A model generated the notes under the pieces. It was not told the DNA's origin and searched no databases. It worked only from the letters and a program-made list of their open reading frames with translations. Positions 1 through 12,071 of a stretch of DNA of 64,000 nt are shown here, piece by piece (position 1 is the first letter of the stretch; the number at the start of each line of letters is the position of its first letter). Source of the DNA: Marchantia polymorpha subsp. ruderalis (lineage: Eukaryota > Streptophyta > Marchantiopsida > Marchantiales > Marchantiaceae); the NCBI GenBank assembly GCA_037833965.1, contig AP031352.1, forward strand, positions 972,501 through 1,036,500, given 5' to 3'. The position numbers and the translations under genes are program-made.

Positions 1-1137
1 GGATGATGGCACATTAAAAAGGAATAAAAAGCTTCCATGAAGCAATTTAAAAAATACCATCCCGTATCAACCCTTCATCTACCCGCGTGATAGAATAAGT
101 ATGACATATTGAATATGAATACATGTGTAAGTTATAAAGTTCTTCCTATGCTCGTAACGAACCCGTGCATAACACATAACAGGTTGATGTCAGATGATTC
201 ACTTTGATCAAATACGTCCACCATATGACCGGAAACATTGTTGCCCCAGATTGTCGGCGAGATTTCTCCAGAAGGCAGTGGAATGAACCCAACTCGGTCG
301 ACGTTTGAGGATCGATATAGTCCTTGGCTGATGACACGCCAATGTCGCGTAGTCCGGTAAGGTTCTTTATATTTAAAGAAAGGAGCGGGCTGGCGCTCGT
401 TCGGTTTTAACATTCGCAGATACAAGTCCACAAGTGGCTACGAGGCACGAAAGTGGCTTTCGTGGACCCGTACGCTCTCCTGTCCTGTTGTCTAGTAGGC
501 AAGTGGGGGCACCATGCCCCCGAGCGAAGGAAGCATGCGCAAATGCACAACCTGGCGCGGAAGCGTCATCGTCCACGTGTTGCTTTTGCAGTTGGAAACC
601 CTCGTTCCCTTCTCTGTCCAGCGAGCGCCTCTTCTCGAAATGGGCCGGGACATACCACCGAACCTCTAAACCGGTGTCTCAGAAATGGAGGAGCCGGTGC
701 AATAGACTCGGTTGGGGATTGCTGACCCGTCCTCCCTCTTACGGGGTCGAACTCTTCCACTCCAGTAAATATGTCTGCATCTGTTTGGTTGAGACAGACC
801 TCCGTAGTCGGGCCTTACCTTAACGGACGTGGAGGTCAGTCCTTCAGGATTCATGACGTTGCCGAGTTTCTTATTTATCTACTTATTCGGATTGATTAAG
901 TCCATAAGCCTCCCATTAAACACAGGAAGAGAGATAAGGATCGTCTTGTTCGGTTGTTAAGAAATACCCGGCATTTACCGGCCAGCTAATAATTCCTATT
1001 ACGACGCCACTGATTATAAACGTAAACGGGAAGGGTATGATCACAGTACGGGTGAAAAAACGCGCAGAATTATGATTACCATAATGCGTCACGGAGGATG
1101 AGCACAATTCGTTGCTAGATCCTTCCTAGGGGTGCCG
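1..1137. other. Gene-free flank upstream of the TDP2-like gene
   Basis: No convincing gene was found here. Several open frames of 60-130 codons overlap each other on both strands around 430-860 and look like chance in moderately GC-rich DNA. A G-box core, CACGTG, lies at 574-579. Its relevance to either flanking gene is unknown. Confidence 0.4.
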
Positions 1138-1701
1138 TCAGATGAAAGAATCCAACGGCTGGTTTTTGACCTTCTCCCGCAGTTCTAATTGCCGTGGGTC
1201 GAAGTGCTTTTTAAATTCGCGGTGCAAGTCGGTCAGTTGCAGCCAGTCGTCGACTGGTCGTGCCCGTCGAATGGTCTCTCCCGCCGGACCCTGCCGACAG
1301 TGGGAAGGCCCACTTCGACACACGACACAAGCCACAGACGGCTGCACCAGATCGTCAGAAGCCTGCCGCCGGCACCTGTCGCCGGGAGCTATGAGTTGCA
1401 GCAGCCGCAGAGAACACTGTCCCTCAGAGTGGAAGTGAAATTTATGAAGAAAGGAAGCACGAAATAATGAATGCTGAGGAAGGGAAGGGGATGGGAAGGG
1501 GTGAGGATGAAGATGAATGCGTGAGGAGGAGGAGGATCGTCCGAGTGAGATGATCTTGGCACCATTCCGGTCGAGAGGACGGCTACACAGGAGCTGCTCT
1601 GCAAATGCTGCAGTTGTGACCGCCTGTTGGATGGGATTCTCCTCGGCTCTCTTTCCCGAGCCTTCCAGGCATGCGATCTGTAAATTCCCGGGAGTGTTCA
1701 A
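1138..1701 (-). CDS. Weak candidate exon, divergent from the TDP2-like gene
   Basis: I do not recognise this protein. An open frame on the minus strand ends in TGA at 1138-1140. Only its last part looks protein-like: about 45 residues that are charged and amphipathic, including the stretch DLHREFKKHFDPRQLELREK. The upstream two thirds is serine-, histidine- and proline-rich and reads like translated CT-rich DNA. A possible minus-strand splice acceptor (CACTGTCGGCAG followed by G, near 1290) would make just the last 50 codons a terminal exon. If real, the gene would be transcribed away from the TDP2-like gene, whose 5' leader it overlaps. It could equally be chance, because this leader region is biased in composition. 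Confidence 0.18.
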   Translation of the reverse strand: MNTPGNLQIACLEGSGKRAEENPIQQAVTTAAFAEQLLCSRPLDRNGAKIISLGRSSSSSRIHLHPHPFPSPSLPQHSLFRASFLHKFHFHSEGQCSLRLLQLIAPGDRCRRQASDDLVQPSVACVVCRSGPSHCRQGPAGETIRRARPVDDWLQLTDLHREFKKHFDPRQLELREKVKNQPLDSFI

Positions 1702-1734
1702 GGTTTACGATGAGATTTTAGGCATTGAGATTAG

Positions 1735-1805
1735 GTAAAGGGTTTTGGTTTTTCTTTTCTTTTCTTTTCATTTCCGATAGTAATATTTGCCCCTTTTTAT
1801 TCCAG
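1735..1805 (+). other. Probable 5' UTR intron of the TDP2-like gene
   Basis: A good donor (AG followed by GTAAAG) at 1735 is followed by a strongly T-rich 71-bp tract and an acceptor TATTCCAG ending at 1805. The segment lies 470 bp upstream of the chosen start codon, and no long coding frame crosses it. It is therefore read as an intron in the untranslated leader. This is inferred from splice motifs only. Confidence 0.45.
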
Positions 1806-2271
1806 CTTGTTACGGTGAGAGGAAGATTGGTTCTGCTGTCACGCAGTGGCTTTCTCGCTCTCAGAACATATCGGGATCAGCAGGGAAGCGGTTTGGATTT
1901 ACAAAAACCGAATTCTGTGGAGAAACAGACTTGAAGCAGTGATCTTGATTAGGATTAGCAGTAGGAGGAAGAGAAAGAGGAAGGGTTGTTGAACCGAGGT
2001 TTAGAACGCGTGTATGTTCATTGTAAAACGCTGCAGCTTCAGGCGACTTGATTCAGTCCCACGTTGTGATGTGAAGCTCACAGTAGATTATTATAATCGC
2101 CAGGGGCGGGAATTCAGATGTAAGGTCAAGCCCACTTTGCTGAGAGGAAAGTGCTTGAAAGCATACGTCTTGGCTCCTCTTGTGAGGCTTCGTGGTTGTG
2201 TTGCGAGTCAGATAGACAACGGATTTGTGAGGTCTTACTTTGAGCCTCGATTCAGCAGCATTGCGGGCATA

Positions 2272-5200
2272 ATGACTTGGGCCTGCCCAAGATGTACGTT
2301 TCTGAATCAAGGAAAGATTGCTGTGTGTAATATCTGCTCCTACGACAATCCTCAGCCGGTTGAGGATGCTGGTCCGGAATGGTCTTGTCCTTCTTGCACA
2401 TATTTGAATCTGTTCGTTGAATCTGCTTGTGATATGTGTAATACCGCAAGACCGGAGCTAGACGAATTGGAAAGGAAGGATATAGGAGAAAATGGTCCAA
2501 GGCCTACGAGTAAATTCAGGCCTCTACGAAGCAATCAAAGAGGCAAGGCTGACAAGGAACAACTTTCTGAGGCCACAGATTCTAATGCAGCGACTCCGAT
2601 TATTACTGATCTGCATTCTTTCCTGAAGCCATCCGATATGCTCTCTCGAAAACGTAAGGCAGTAGACGACGAAGATGGTTCCAAGGTCAGTGATATGGAG
2701 GGATGTACAACATCCAGGGACAGAAATGCTACAGGAGATGGGGAATTGTCTAATAACTTGCTTGGAGAACTACATATGGAGAGGATGGCTAGACTCAACA
2801 GTAAGGTTCCATCAGATGCTTTTCTGGGACTTTTGAGTTGAACTTATTGGTGTTGTTTTTTGGAGAAAGAACGTAGATGTTTGAAGTAGCTGTCATTGGA
2901 CATGTTAGATTATGTTTTTTGCGCTGTGAGAAGCTGTAGAGTATGCTCAAAACCGGCTGCGTATGTGTGCATTTGAATATGGCTTCGTAAGTTCTCATGT
3001 ATGTTTCACAACTTACTTGTAGTCATTCTATTTCAGTGACGGATCAATCTTTTGGCTGTCAAATGATGGTCTCCAGACCTTATGAAAAGCAGTCAGCAAA
3101 CTTCTGCTGAAGCTTCTGGAATGGCCTCGGATTCCCAAATGCGGAGGGGGTCAGAGAAAAGTGCACCCCCCAGTTCAACAAACAACACGGATACTATTGT
3201 TATTTTGAGTTATAATGTGTGGTTTCGGGAGGACCTTGAGTTGCACGGAAGAATGAATGCCATTGGAAATATCATTCTGCAACATCAGCCTCACGTGATC
3301 TGCTTTCAGGTACTCAGCTCCCCTGAAATCGTGCTTCAAACGTTACCTTGCTTATGTGCAACTTAGATGTTGGAACTAGATAAAGATACATGTTGGTGTA
3401 AGACTTCTAAGTTGCACACACTACATCTGTGTCCATGCAGGAGGTGACTACCAATATATATAGCATATTTCAGAGGTCAAGTTGGTGGAAACTCTATCAG
3501 TGTTCTGTTCCACCTGCTCAATCATCCAAGCGAGCGTATTTTTGTATGCAGGTGAGTTTGTCGTGAAATATTGAGTTCTTTGATGAAGTTTCGGGACTTA
3601 ACTAATAGCATCCAATGTCTGCTCTTTAACAAATCCCATCTTTACTGATTGTTCAGTTCTTTTACAACTGTTTTGGAAATAACAACAGCTTCAGACGTAA
3701 TCTACTAAATCTTCTTTCTACTAAATAAACAGCTCAAAATAATATTCCTCCCGCTGCCCTCAATATTCCATATCATCAGTTCTGTGCAATCTGTTTTTAC
3801 TGATGTCTTTCAGTTTAGTGCAGAGTCTATGATCTTGAAATGTGTACGGTTCGGCTGATGCGTTGTGAGTTTCTCATACCAGATGATCAGATTACCTGTT
3901 CTGAATTTTCATCGGAATCCCTTCAATAATTCAGTAATGGGACGAGAGCTGTGCATGGCCGACATGGATGATGGTCATGGAGAACAACTTGTGGTTGCCA
4001 CTTCACACTTAGAAAGCCCTTGTCCTGCACCACCGACATGGAATCAGATGTTCAGTAAAGAACGAGTGGCCCAAGCCAATGAGGCTTTAAATTTTATGAA
4101 AGATATGCCAAATGTGGTTTTTGGTGGTGACATGAACTGGGATGACAAAACGGATGGTGCACCTCCACTTCCTAAAGGATGGTTTGATCCATGGTTGAAG
4201 CTTCACCCTACTCAGGTACAGAAGACTTACCATCATATCATAATTCTGATGGTTTATTTGTCTGATTTAAAACTCACAGAGTTTGTAATTTTTCTTAATT
4301 TCTGTGAAGTAGAATGGCAATATAAATTGATGCCGAGTTTATCAGTGATGCGAGTCCCATCTGCATCTTGGTTAGCAGATTATTTTTTGGCGAAACACAT
4401 GCTTCCAAGATTTGCTGCATTTTGGTTTGCAGATCATCCGCTTATAATATATAGTTTTTCAACGTCATTCATATTTAAATATACATATTCATATTCACAT
4501 TTCTTTCATGTACCTCATTGTGGTTTCTGGTATGTCATCTGAACGGATCCAAAGCAATTGTCTGGTTCTCTACTGACTCTAGACATGTCCTTACTCGTGC
4601 AATGCATTTGAGCATGCCTCACCGAGTTGTTGGACCATTAAAGAATGTAAAACCAAGTTTGATATTAACACTATCCTTGATATCATCACGAATTCATAAT
4701 CTTATTTCTTGTTTCTCAGTAGCGCTGTTAAATGGTTCTAAATGGTGCTAGAGACACCCATGTATGCTTATGAGGCAAGCGTTGATAATAATTAGGAAAC
4801 CGCTTACTTGCTTCTCATATACTATTAAATTAGTCTAGTTCCTGTTATCTGAACATATGTTCCAACTTTAAATATGCGTGCCTCAAAATAGGTTTGGATC
4901 TTAGCATTTCAATTTAAGTCAATTTACACTAACCTGGAAACAGAACTGGGGGTGACCTCAAATATGTGTCCTCCCAGTACGATGCCCGCGGTGCTTCAAG
5001 TTTGCAATGTTTCATTTATCACATTAGTAGTTTGGACTTGATTCCAACTAATTTACAGTATCTTCATAGACTAACAATTTTGTCCGTTCATTTATATTAT
5101 GGTACACTGATTCTTGGATTGGGAAGCTCCATCGACCTCCAGCTTCAAATTGTTGTGCTCGAAAGAAAATTCATCTGTGATATTTCTAGAACATATAAAG

Positions 5201-5567
5201 ATCTTATTTCGAAACCCTTTGAAGCAGAGGCTTGTGTAAGCAGAGAAGTCGTACAGAAATGAGATCGGAATACCGCCAACCTGATTTGGGGGTTTGATTT
5301 GTGGGTGAGCAGCCAGGGTTGACATATGACAGCAAAGCGAACTTGATGCTCACTGGGAGTCGCCTGCAGAAACGAATCGATCGTTTTTTTTGTCATCTAC
5401 AAAACTTCAAAGTGGACAGTCTTGAGATGGTTGGAACACAACCAATTCCAGGTTTAACCTACCAAAAGGAGCGGAAGGTGAAGAGAGAAGTTCAGATGCA
5501 AACTCTGCCAGTATACCCAAGTGATCACTTTGGCCTTCTTCTCAAGTTGCAGAGGCTTCAACCATGA
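2272..5567 (+). CDS. TDP2: TDP2-like 5'-tyrosyl-DNA phosphodiesterase with two RanBP2 zinc fingers
   Basis: Family role: hydrolyses 5'-phosphotyrosyl bonds left by abortive topoisomerase II, releasing trapped DNA ends; mainly nuclear. Five exons fit by splice motif and phase: 2272-2800, 3077-3309, 3441-3551, 3883-4215 and 5313-5567, giving 486 residues. Two RanBP2-type zinc fingers (Cys 5/8/19/22 and 39/42/53/56, each with W-x-C and an LN pair) open the protein. A low-complexity linker with a basic SRKRK stretch follows, then the endonuclease/exonuclease/phosphatase domain from about residue 215. Catalytic motifs are intact: SYNVWF (Asn223), QEV (Glu255), SHLES (His333), GGDMNWDD (Asp374) and PSDHFG (His474). 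Start choice: the ATG at 2272 has A at -3 and places the first zinc finger at the N-terminus, as I recall for plant homologues. An in-frame ATG at 2014 would add 86 residues. The fourth intron is about 1.1 kb, so a small missed exon is possible. The ApgM-type gene follows on the same strand. Confidence 0.9.
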
Positions 5568-6868
5568 TCTCTTGTGATCAATAGCTTGATTGCAATGTAG
5601 GTATTATCCGTAGTCTTAAAATACCGAGGGATTGAATCAATTTTGTACATGAGAAGAGGTTAGTGGTAGGATTCTTGTATGCGGTGAACTTCCTCCCGTT
5701 TTCAATGGAAGCACTTCTAGGATTCACCGGAAGTGTACAACGTTTTGAGATGACTTGATGGTCATCATTCTATGAACATTTGGGTGCAGCTGTGTTGTCT
5801 GAATATTTCCTGGTCTGTCAACTTTACTGTAAACAGACTTTTGGGAACACAAAAATACATATCGACAATATCTAGCAGACGTTGCATGAAAATCTTCCCG
5901 GCGAAATTTAGTTTGGATCGAATCATCGTTCCAAACGGCGTATATGACTCACTTGGGTCCCCCAACTGAAAAAGAGGTAGACAAATCTATCAAAATACTA
6001 TTTAGGATAAACGGAAGTGTGTTCATAACACAGAAGTAGAAGGCGAATAACTGCCCAATTTGCAGAAGCGAACGGTGAAGCCTTGTGTACCGTTAGTGCC
6101 GAGTGGTTGACTCAAATGTGTTTCAACGCTGGCAATTAAAATTGCCGGGAGCATCGCTGCGAAAGGAAGCAAATCTTAAGAATGTATCCTAGACATTGTC
6201 CGACTTTCGGACCGGGTACTGGTGAAGATCGACGAGCGTACCTTGGTATCAATAAAATGACATCAAGCGCGAGCACGCATTGCATGGGAGAGGTAAATCG
6301 CCATCATCGACGTAGGAACAGGGCACGTACTGTCCATTCTAGAGGGCGTAGGTGCATACCGACTTCATGGCCTGGATGGAAGACATCAAGCATAGGAAGG
6401 TAGCTTTGGAGGACCGTGTTGTGACGGCCTGAGAGTCGACGAGTGTGCACCACAGTCGTCACGTCACATCGGAGCTCAACATCCTGACAGTGTAGGTGAT
6501 TGTGATGGGATGCGGAAAAGTCAGAAGTGGAGCCGAAATTAAATAGATCGCGAGGAGCTGAGGAGTTCAGCCGCACAGACTGTGTCAACGCGCAGGGGAC
6601 ACAGAGTGGATAGACAGAAAGGCGGAGTGACAGACAAATCGGAGCCAGACAGAGGGAGACAGAGCACAGCGAAGTTTACCGCCGCGCATGAACTGATCGA
6701 TCGATCGATTCGTCGAGGTGTAGAAGGTTGTGACTCGAGAAGCAAAAAGGCTTGCGATTTTGGGAGGGAATTCTGCGATCGGGCTGGAAGGATCTTCAAT
6801 CTTCGTGATCTTCATTGATCCGTGCGAGGGATTATTCAATCAGTTCTGCAGAATCTAGACGTGCGTAA
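5568..6868. other. Intergenic region between the TDP2-like and phosphoglycerate mutase genes
   Basis: This should hold the 3' UTR of the TDP2-like gene and the promoter and 5' leader of the next gene. Only short overlapping open frames are present. A short GATC-repeat tract lies near 6696-6710. No TATA box or polyadenylation signal could be assigned with confidence. Confidence 0.5.
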
Positions 6869-9624
6869 ATGACGAATGCAGATAATTTGACAGGCTTGAA
6901 GAAGAAGAGGGTGGCTTTCATTCTCGTAGATGGATTGGGAGATGTGAGCATACCTTCTCTGGGGTTTCGAACTCCCGTGCAGGCTGCCAGTACACCCAAT
7001 TTGGACGCTGTGGCACGAGCAGGGGTGAATGGTCTGATGGATCCCGTCGAGCCTGGTCTGGCTTGTGGAAGTGACACAGCCCATCTATCGCTCATGGGTT
7101 ACAACCCTCTCATCTACTACAAAGGGCGTGGCGCTTTTGAGTCACTCGGTGCAGGCCTCGCCATGTCCCCTGGCGATATTGCCTTCAAGGTACTGAAATT
7201 TCACTAGTGAATCAAATCTGGAGTACGCAATTCACAGCTCAGTGTCAACTTTTTCCAATCAGCCTCCACTCCGATTTTCTCAAGATATGAGAATCACGTG
7301 AACTTCCTAACAGATTTTTCTCTAGTTAGGCATTTGTCATCTCAGTCACAAGAGATTTCAGCTATTCTGAATGTCGACGGGTTGCCCGTCTCCGTTGCAC
7401 TGAATGTCAGCGTTTTGCAGTGAAGCTTGTTTTGACATCTATCGTCAGTTTTCATCTACTCTGATTTCACACGACCTTGAGAATGTACGTCTTTACGACT
7501 TTTCAGGGAATTTTGTGTCTTGCTCTTCACACAAGGCTTGCAATCCTGCGAGTGAACTCCATTCGCTCTGCGATTTTGGGTGTGTTTACCGATCCTTAAA
7601 TCAGTGGAACTTGTGATCACTTTCTTTGCGCAGAGTAACTTCGCAACCATAGATGATGCGTCAGGAATAGTCACTAGTAGGAGGGCAGACCGGCACTTCG
7701 AAGAGGAGGGACCCATCCTGTGTGCAGCTTTGAATGGACTCAAGCTGCCATCCTACCCCAAGTATCAGGTTTGTGTAAGGTGCAAAGATTATTCTCTGTT
7801 TCTGAAACTATCACGCCGTTCCTTGAGCACAGGGGCGATGGTGTTTTTGCGTTGCTCTCTGTAATGGATGATGGCTTCTGCGCTTCTATGCATGCATCCT
7901 CGAACTGATCCGTTATTCGACCCTTTACTTCAATGTGTTAGTTAATGTTCTGGTTCTGATGATTGTCCAGGTATGCCACAGAGCATAGGTGTGGAGTAGT
8001 TGTCAAAGGCCCAGGTTTAAGTGGCAATATATCTGGCACGGATCCTCTGAAGGATAATAGGCTTCTACAGACTGTGGTGGGGCTCGACGACTCCGAGGAA
8101 GCTAAGCACACTGCAGCCGTGGTCAATGAACTTTCCAATGAGATGAGAAAAATTCTTACGGCTCATCCCCTGAATGCTGAACGCAAGGTGCAGGGGAAGA
8201 GCATCGCAAATCTGGTTCTCCTCCGTGGTTGTGGTATTCGCATTGAGGTGCGTACGAAGGAGAAATGAATGAGCAAGCTTGATTCCTCACTTCATATCGA
8301 GTATGCCCGTTTCAAAGCAACCGAATTGTGGCTGAGTAATTGAATGTTAAATGTCCTGATGGTTAAAGTCTCTGGACCTTAGCTCTACTATGTCTGATGA
8401 TGGTGATTTCCACCTGCTTGAGTGTTTTATGAGGAATTTACAGCTCTACTGGGCCATGATCATCTCTTCAGAATGTGGGTTCATGCCCACTTTGTCTGGG
8501 AATGTCGCTGTGATGTACTGCGAGGTCACGAACTGCTTCATGGAAGTACTTTCTCGAGTAAATGTGCAGGTGCCAACGTTTCAGGAGCAGCACGGGCTTG
8601 TACCATGCATGGTTGCTCCCACGAAGATCATTGCAGGTCTGGGTTTGTCGTTGGGGATCGATATTTTAGATGCTCCGGGAGCAACAGGGGACTACCGAAC
8701 CCTGCTGACCTCCAAGGCCACTGCCATTGCAAGCGCTCTGTCTGCTCCCTCCAAGTCTCCACCGAGTATTTTCATTCCAGGAGACGAAGGCTTCAAACCT
8801 GGACACAGTCAAGGTTATGATTTTGGGTTTTTGCATATCAAGGTAACTTAGCGTGGGATTCCAGTTGAGTCATGGTTTGATTTCTCGCCGACAAAACGGT
8901 CAAATAGAATTCTTTCTCCTCCTCTGCTTCTTGATGTGCCTTGCTCTACCGAGGATATGGAGTCAGCTTAGGAGGGTGGTCGGCAGTGTGGAATGTGAGT
9001 TGTGGACAACATTGGCTGTTTGAAAGACAGGAGCAAATTCCAGAATCTAGCTGATCCTTTATCTCCTCACTATAACGATTTCCTTCTCTGCTTGTGGCTG
9101 TGACTTGACGTTGTTTTTTCGCTGAACTTTCACAGGCAATTGACGATGCTGGACACGATAAGGCTGTAGAATTGAAGGTTAGGGCATTTGAAGCTGTGGA
9201 TGTAATGCTTGGCCAGCTTGCGCGCCTGCTTTGGGAAGAAGAAGCGAAGAACGGCCAGTTCGAATATAGTCTATGTATTACAGGTGATCATTCAACCCCT
9301 GTTGAATATGGAGATCACAGTTTTGAGCCTGTTCCGTTCACCATATGTCACTTGAAGGACTTCGTGGCAGCCAAAGGCGGTGAATCTGCAGTCCTCGCCA
9401 CCTCTTTGTCTCCTTTCAATCTGCCCATAGTCGGTTCTTCAGCTCTGGCTGCACTCGCCGAGAGCGCCAGTGCTAGGGCCACTCGCGACTCCTGTGATTC
9501 TCCAGTTGCTGGTGATTCAGTGGTTCATTTTGATGAAATTGCTGCAGCCAGAGGTTGCCTCGGGCGGTTCCAGGGTAGTGAAATGATGGGGATCATAAAG
9601 AAATATATGCACCTTACAAACTAG
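6869..9624 (+). CDS. 2,3-bisphosphoglycerate-independent phosphoglycerate mutase, ApgM (archaeal) type
   Basis: Family reaction: interconverts 3- and 2-phosphoglycerate without cofactor, using two metal ions and a serine nucleophile in an alkaline-phosphatase-like fold. Five exons fit by phase: 6869-7189, 7634-7779, 7971-8247, 8570-8842 and 9136-9624, giving 501 residues. Motifs in order: LVDGLGD (metal-binding Asp21), ACGSDTAHLS with the probable nucleophile Ser68, YATEHR (157-162), GNISGTDP (175-181), DDAGHDKA (342-349) and TGDHSTP (Asp390, His391), then a second GDHS at 398-401. There is no obvious transit peptide, so the product is probably cytosolic. The length is close to plant homologues and longer than the roughly 400 residues of microbial ApgM. 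Exon 2 must end at GTAAG/GTGCAA (7779), not at the nearer CAG/GTTTGT (7768), because only the former keeps frame into YATEHR. I recall Arabidopsis At4g09520 and At3g30841 as the same family; the enzyme's role in plants is less clear than that of the standard iPGM. Confidence 0.92.
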
Positions 9625-11539
9625 TTCGAAAGTGGTGCACATTTCGACTTGTATCAACAAATTTAGGGATGTTAAGTGAATGAATCATGAAGTCTCTTAC
9701 CTCTCAAGTGACATCAGGATGCACAAGGCTCCATCAATGGACTGTAAGACATATTTTCGGCCTAGGGTGCCTTGAGCCCCGGTCCTTTCCTGCTCTTGTT
9801 TTCAGCAGAGAAGCGTCTGATCAGAACGGGCTGAAAAAGGAATCAACCAGGTCACATCAAATAAGTCAGGCAAATAATACGTCTGGACTTGAATGACTGA
9901 GACGAGCTTGAAGCCGAGCCCAAGCGCCCCTTCTGACGTAGTAAATGAGGATCTTTACTTGTTGCTTTGACACCTGTCGATTTACAATCCATAAAAGAGT
10001 TGCAGAACTCGCCCGAGTTTGGCTTCTGGATGCAAGCTGTGTTCTGGCTGGCCATCGACCATCTTGCTTTAGAATCTAGAGAGTGCATAGAGGAAGTGAG
10101 AGAATAAGTCTGCCTCTGAAACATATTATTGCGAAGTGGCTCGTGTGCCGATGATGGCTAATATAGATAAATCTCGCAAACATAAGCCATTCCGTTGCGC
10201 ATACCGTAAATGAATAACTGGGCAGCTCCTTCTCGTGATTCACGTACATGGTAGATGTAATAGTGCACAATGCTCTCTCCTCTCCCCGGAAACGTATCAG
10301 GTTTTTAAGTAGCGCTTTCGTACTTTCTTTATGTACCAGGAATCATTGCACTCTCCGTATCCTCCACCGAAATCATTCATATTCAGCCCTAAATCACATC
10401 ATCATACTAATCCGTCTCCAAAATTCGATTTACTCTACTTCTAACTCAAAGTATGGACCCCCGGGCCACACTACTGTCAGGGCTTCAAGCCCATGGAGCT
10501 GGCTCACGTAGAGAATAGAGAGTGTCGTTCTATCGTTCAAAGGGTTGAAAGGAGAGGAACTATGTAATATAGACAAATCTTTGTTTGCGTCCATGTCTTG
10601 GCCCGTGTATCTTCAAGAGCTCTGAACATTCAAACAAGAGGTAGCAGAACTTTTGTCAAGTCAGCTGTCATCATCATCGCTTGCAAAGGCGCCCTCGATG
10701 TTGTCAAACATCAAGTAATATCGTGATCCGATTTTAGAAAAAGATTCTCTAGACTGTTTTAATGTTCACCTGTGGACTGACATGAGCAGAAGCAGCATCA
10801 CCATCACCATCATGTAAAGCGGGGGATGTGGTGTGGTGCATCGAGAAAGTATGAATTACACAATAGTCCAGCCTATCAATCGGGATGAATGACCGCGAGT
10901 GTTGTTGTTCGTGGAATGAGCCACCACCCCACCCCTAAGAAACCTTATGTGCACACTGGATTGAGCACCCCGCCAGCCCCGGATCCGTGGGGAATCTTTC
11001 GACGTCTACTTCGAAATACGGTTGAACGAGTTGGCCACGAGGAGTCTACGTACCAAGAGAATATCGACCTAAAGGGACCATGAATTCACCTTCACCTTCG
11101 TCCGAGAAAAAATTGAAAGAGGATGTGAGTGAGTCTGCTGGAGTCTGCCACCGTACAAGGGCAATGGAGAAAGGAGATTGAAGGGAAGGGAAGAGAAGGG
11201 AAAGGTTAGGGTAGCGAGGGGAGGCGCCATGATTTCCCCTCTTCCTTCGGTACTCGCTGCAGAGGATCAAAAGCTGGCACCTTGGTACTCCGTCCTTTCT
11301 CACACATAATTGGGCTTTCTTTTAAAAGAGTCCGTTCCGTCCTTCAAACTTCTTGCAACAGCTTTCCAAAGCTTGCCTTTCAGCTTTCTGTTCATGTGCT
11401 GACCGAATCGGGCGGCGGCATTGGACGAAAGACATCATTGTCCCCCGTCATCCCGTCACTATTGCACCCCCAGATTTTAAGGACTCCCACACCTACTTGC
11501 ATTCGGATTCATCAGCCACGCCAAGAGCTCTCACTCTAA

Positions 11540-11575
<36 letters not shown>

Positions 11576-12071
11576 CATGCCACCCACTTCAAGACTCCGA
11601 TATTGAACCTTACTTTCCAATCAAACCTATCCCGAGGACATCACTAATTCCACTCCCAATTCCGCCATCAATCAACGTTCTCGTAGATACCTCCCAATGC
11701 CTCTTTGAAAACCCGGTACTGCGTTATATGCTCCGTCGACCTTTCATGGATGCGCTTTATTCCGCATGTTCCCTCATTGTGACCCATCAGGTACGAATTG
11801 AGAGACCGAGCACCAAGAGTTAAAGCCTTGGGTGGACTTTATACCAGTTTCCACCCCTAAAGGCCAGGACGGCACCAGGTTTGAGGAAGGGTAAGGCAGG
11901 GGACGCTGAACCGACCCCTGTGCACAATCACATGAATTCAAGAAGAGCAGCAGATGAATAAAAATTCCAGTCTTGGATTCACACACGATAACTCTGGCTG
12001 GGGTGGACCTAGAGCGAGCACTCACTCACTCTCTCACTCACTGCACAGCCGTCGGTGGTATTGCAGTGGAG
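9625..12071. other. Intergenic region downstream of the phosphoglycerate mutase gene
   Basis: The start is the 3' UTR of the preceding gene. The remainder has only short open frames without recognisable motifs, some GA-rich sequence at 11150-11230, and a CT microsatellite at 11545-11570. Confidence 0.5.
11545..11570. repeat. (CT)13 microsatellite
   Basis: Thirteen uninterrupted CT units. Such tracts in plants often lie in transcript leaders, but no gene is evident next to this one. Confidence 0.95.

Noticed and set aside
434-823. 129-codon + strand open frame
   Set aside because: Overlapped by similar frames on both strands with no motif; reads as translated non-coding DNA.
2014-2271. ATG at 2014 as the main TDP2 start
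   Set aside because: Kept as a finding only. The downstream ATG at 2272 has better context and places the zinc finger at the N-terminus as expected.
3037-3076. Splice acceptor TTTCAG ending at 3036 for TDP2 exon 2
   Set aside because: In the required frame this exon would open with a stop codon. The acceptor CTCCAG ending at 3076 restores the frame.
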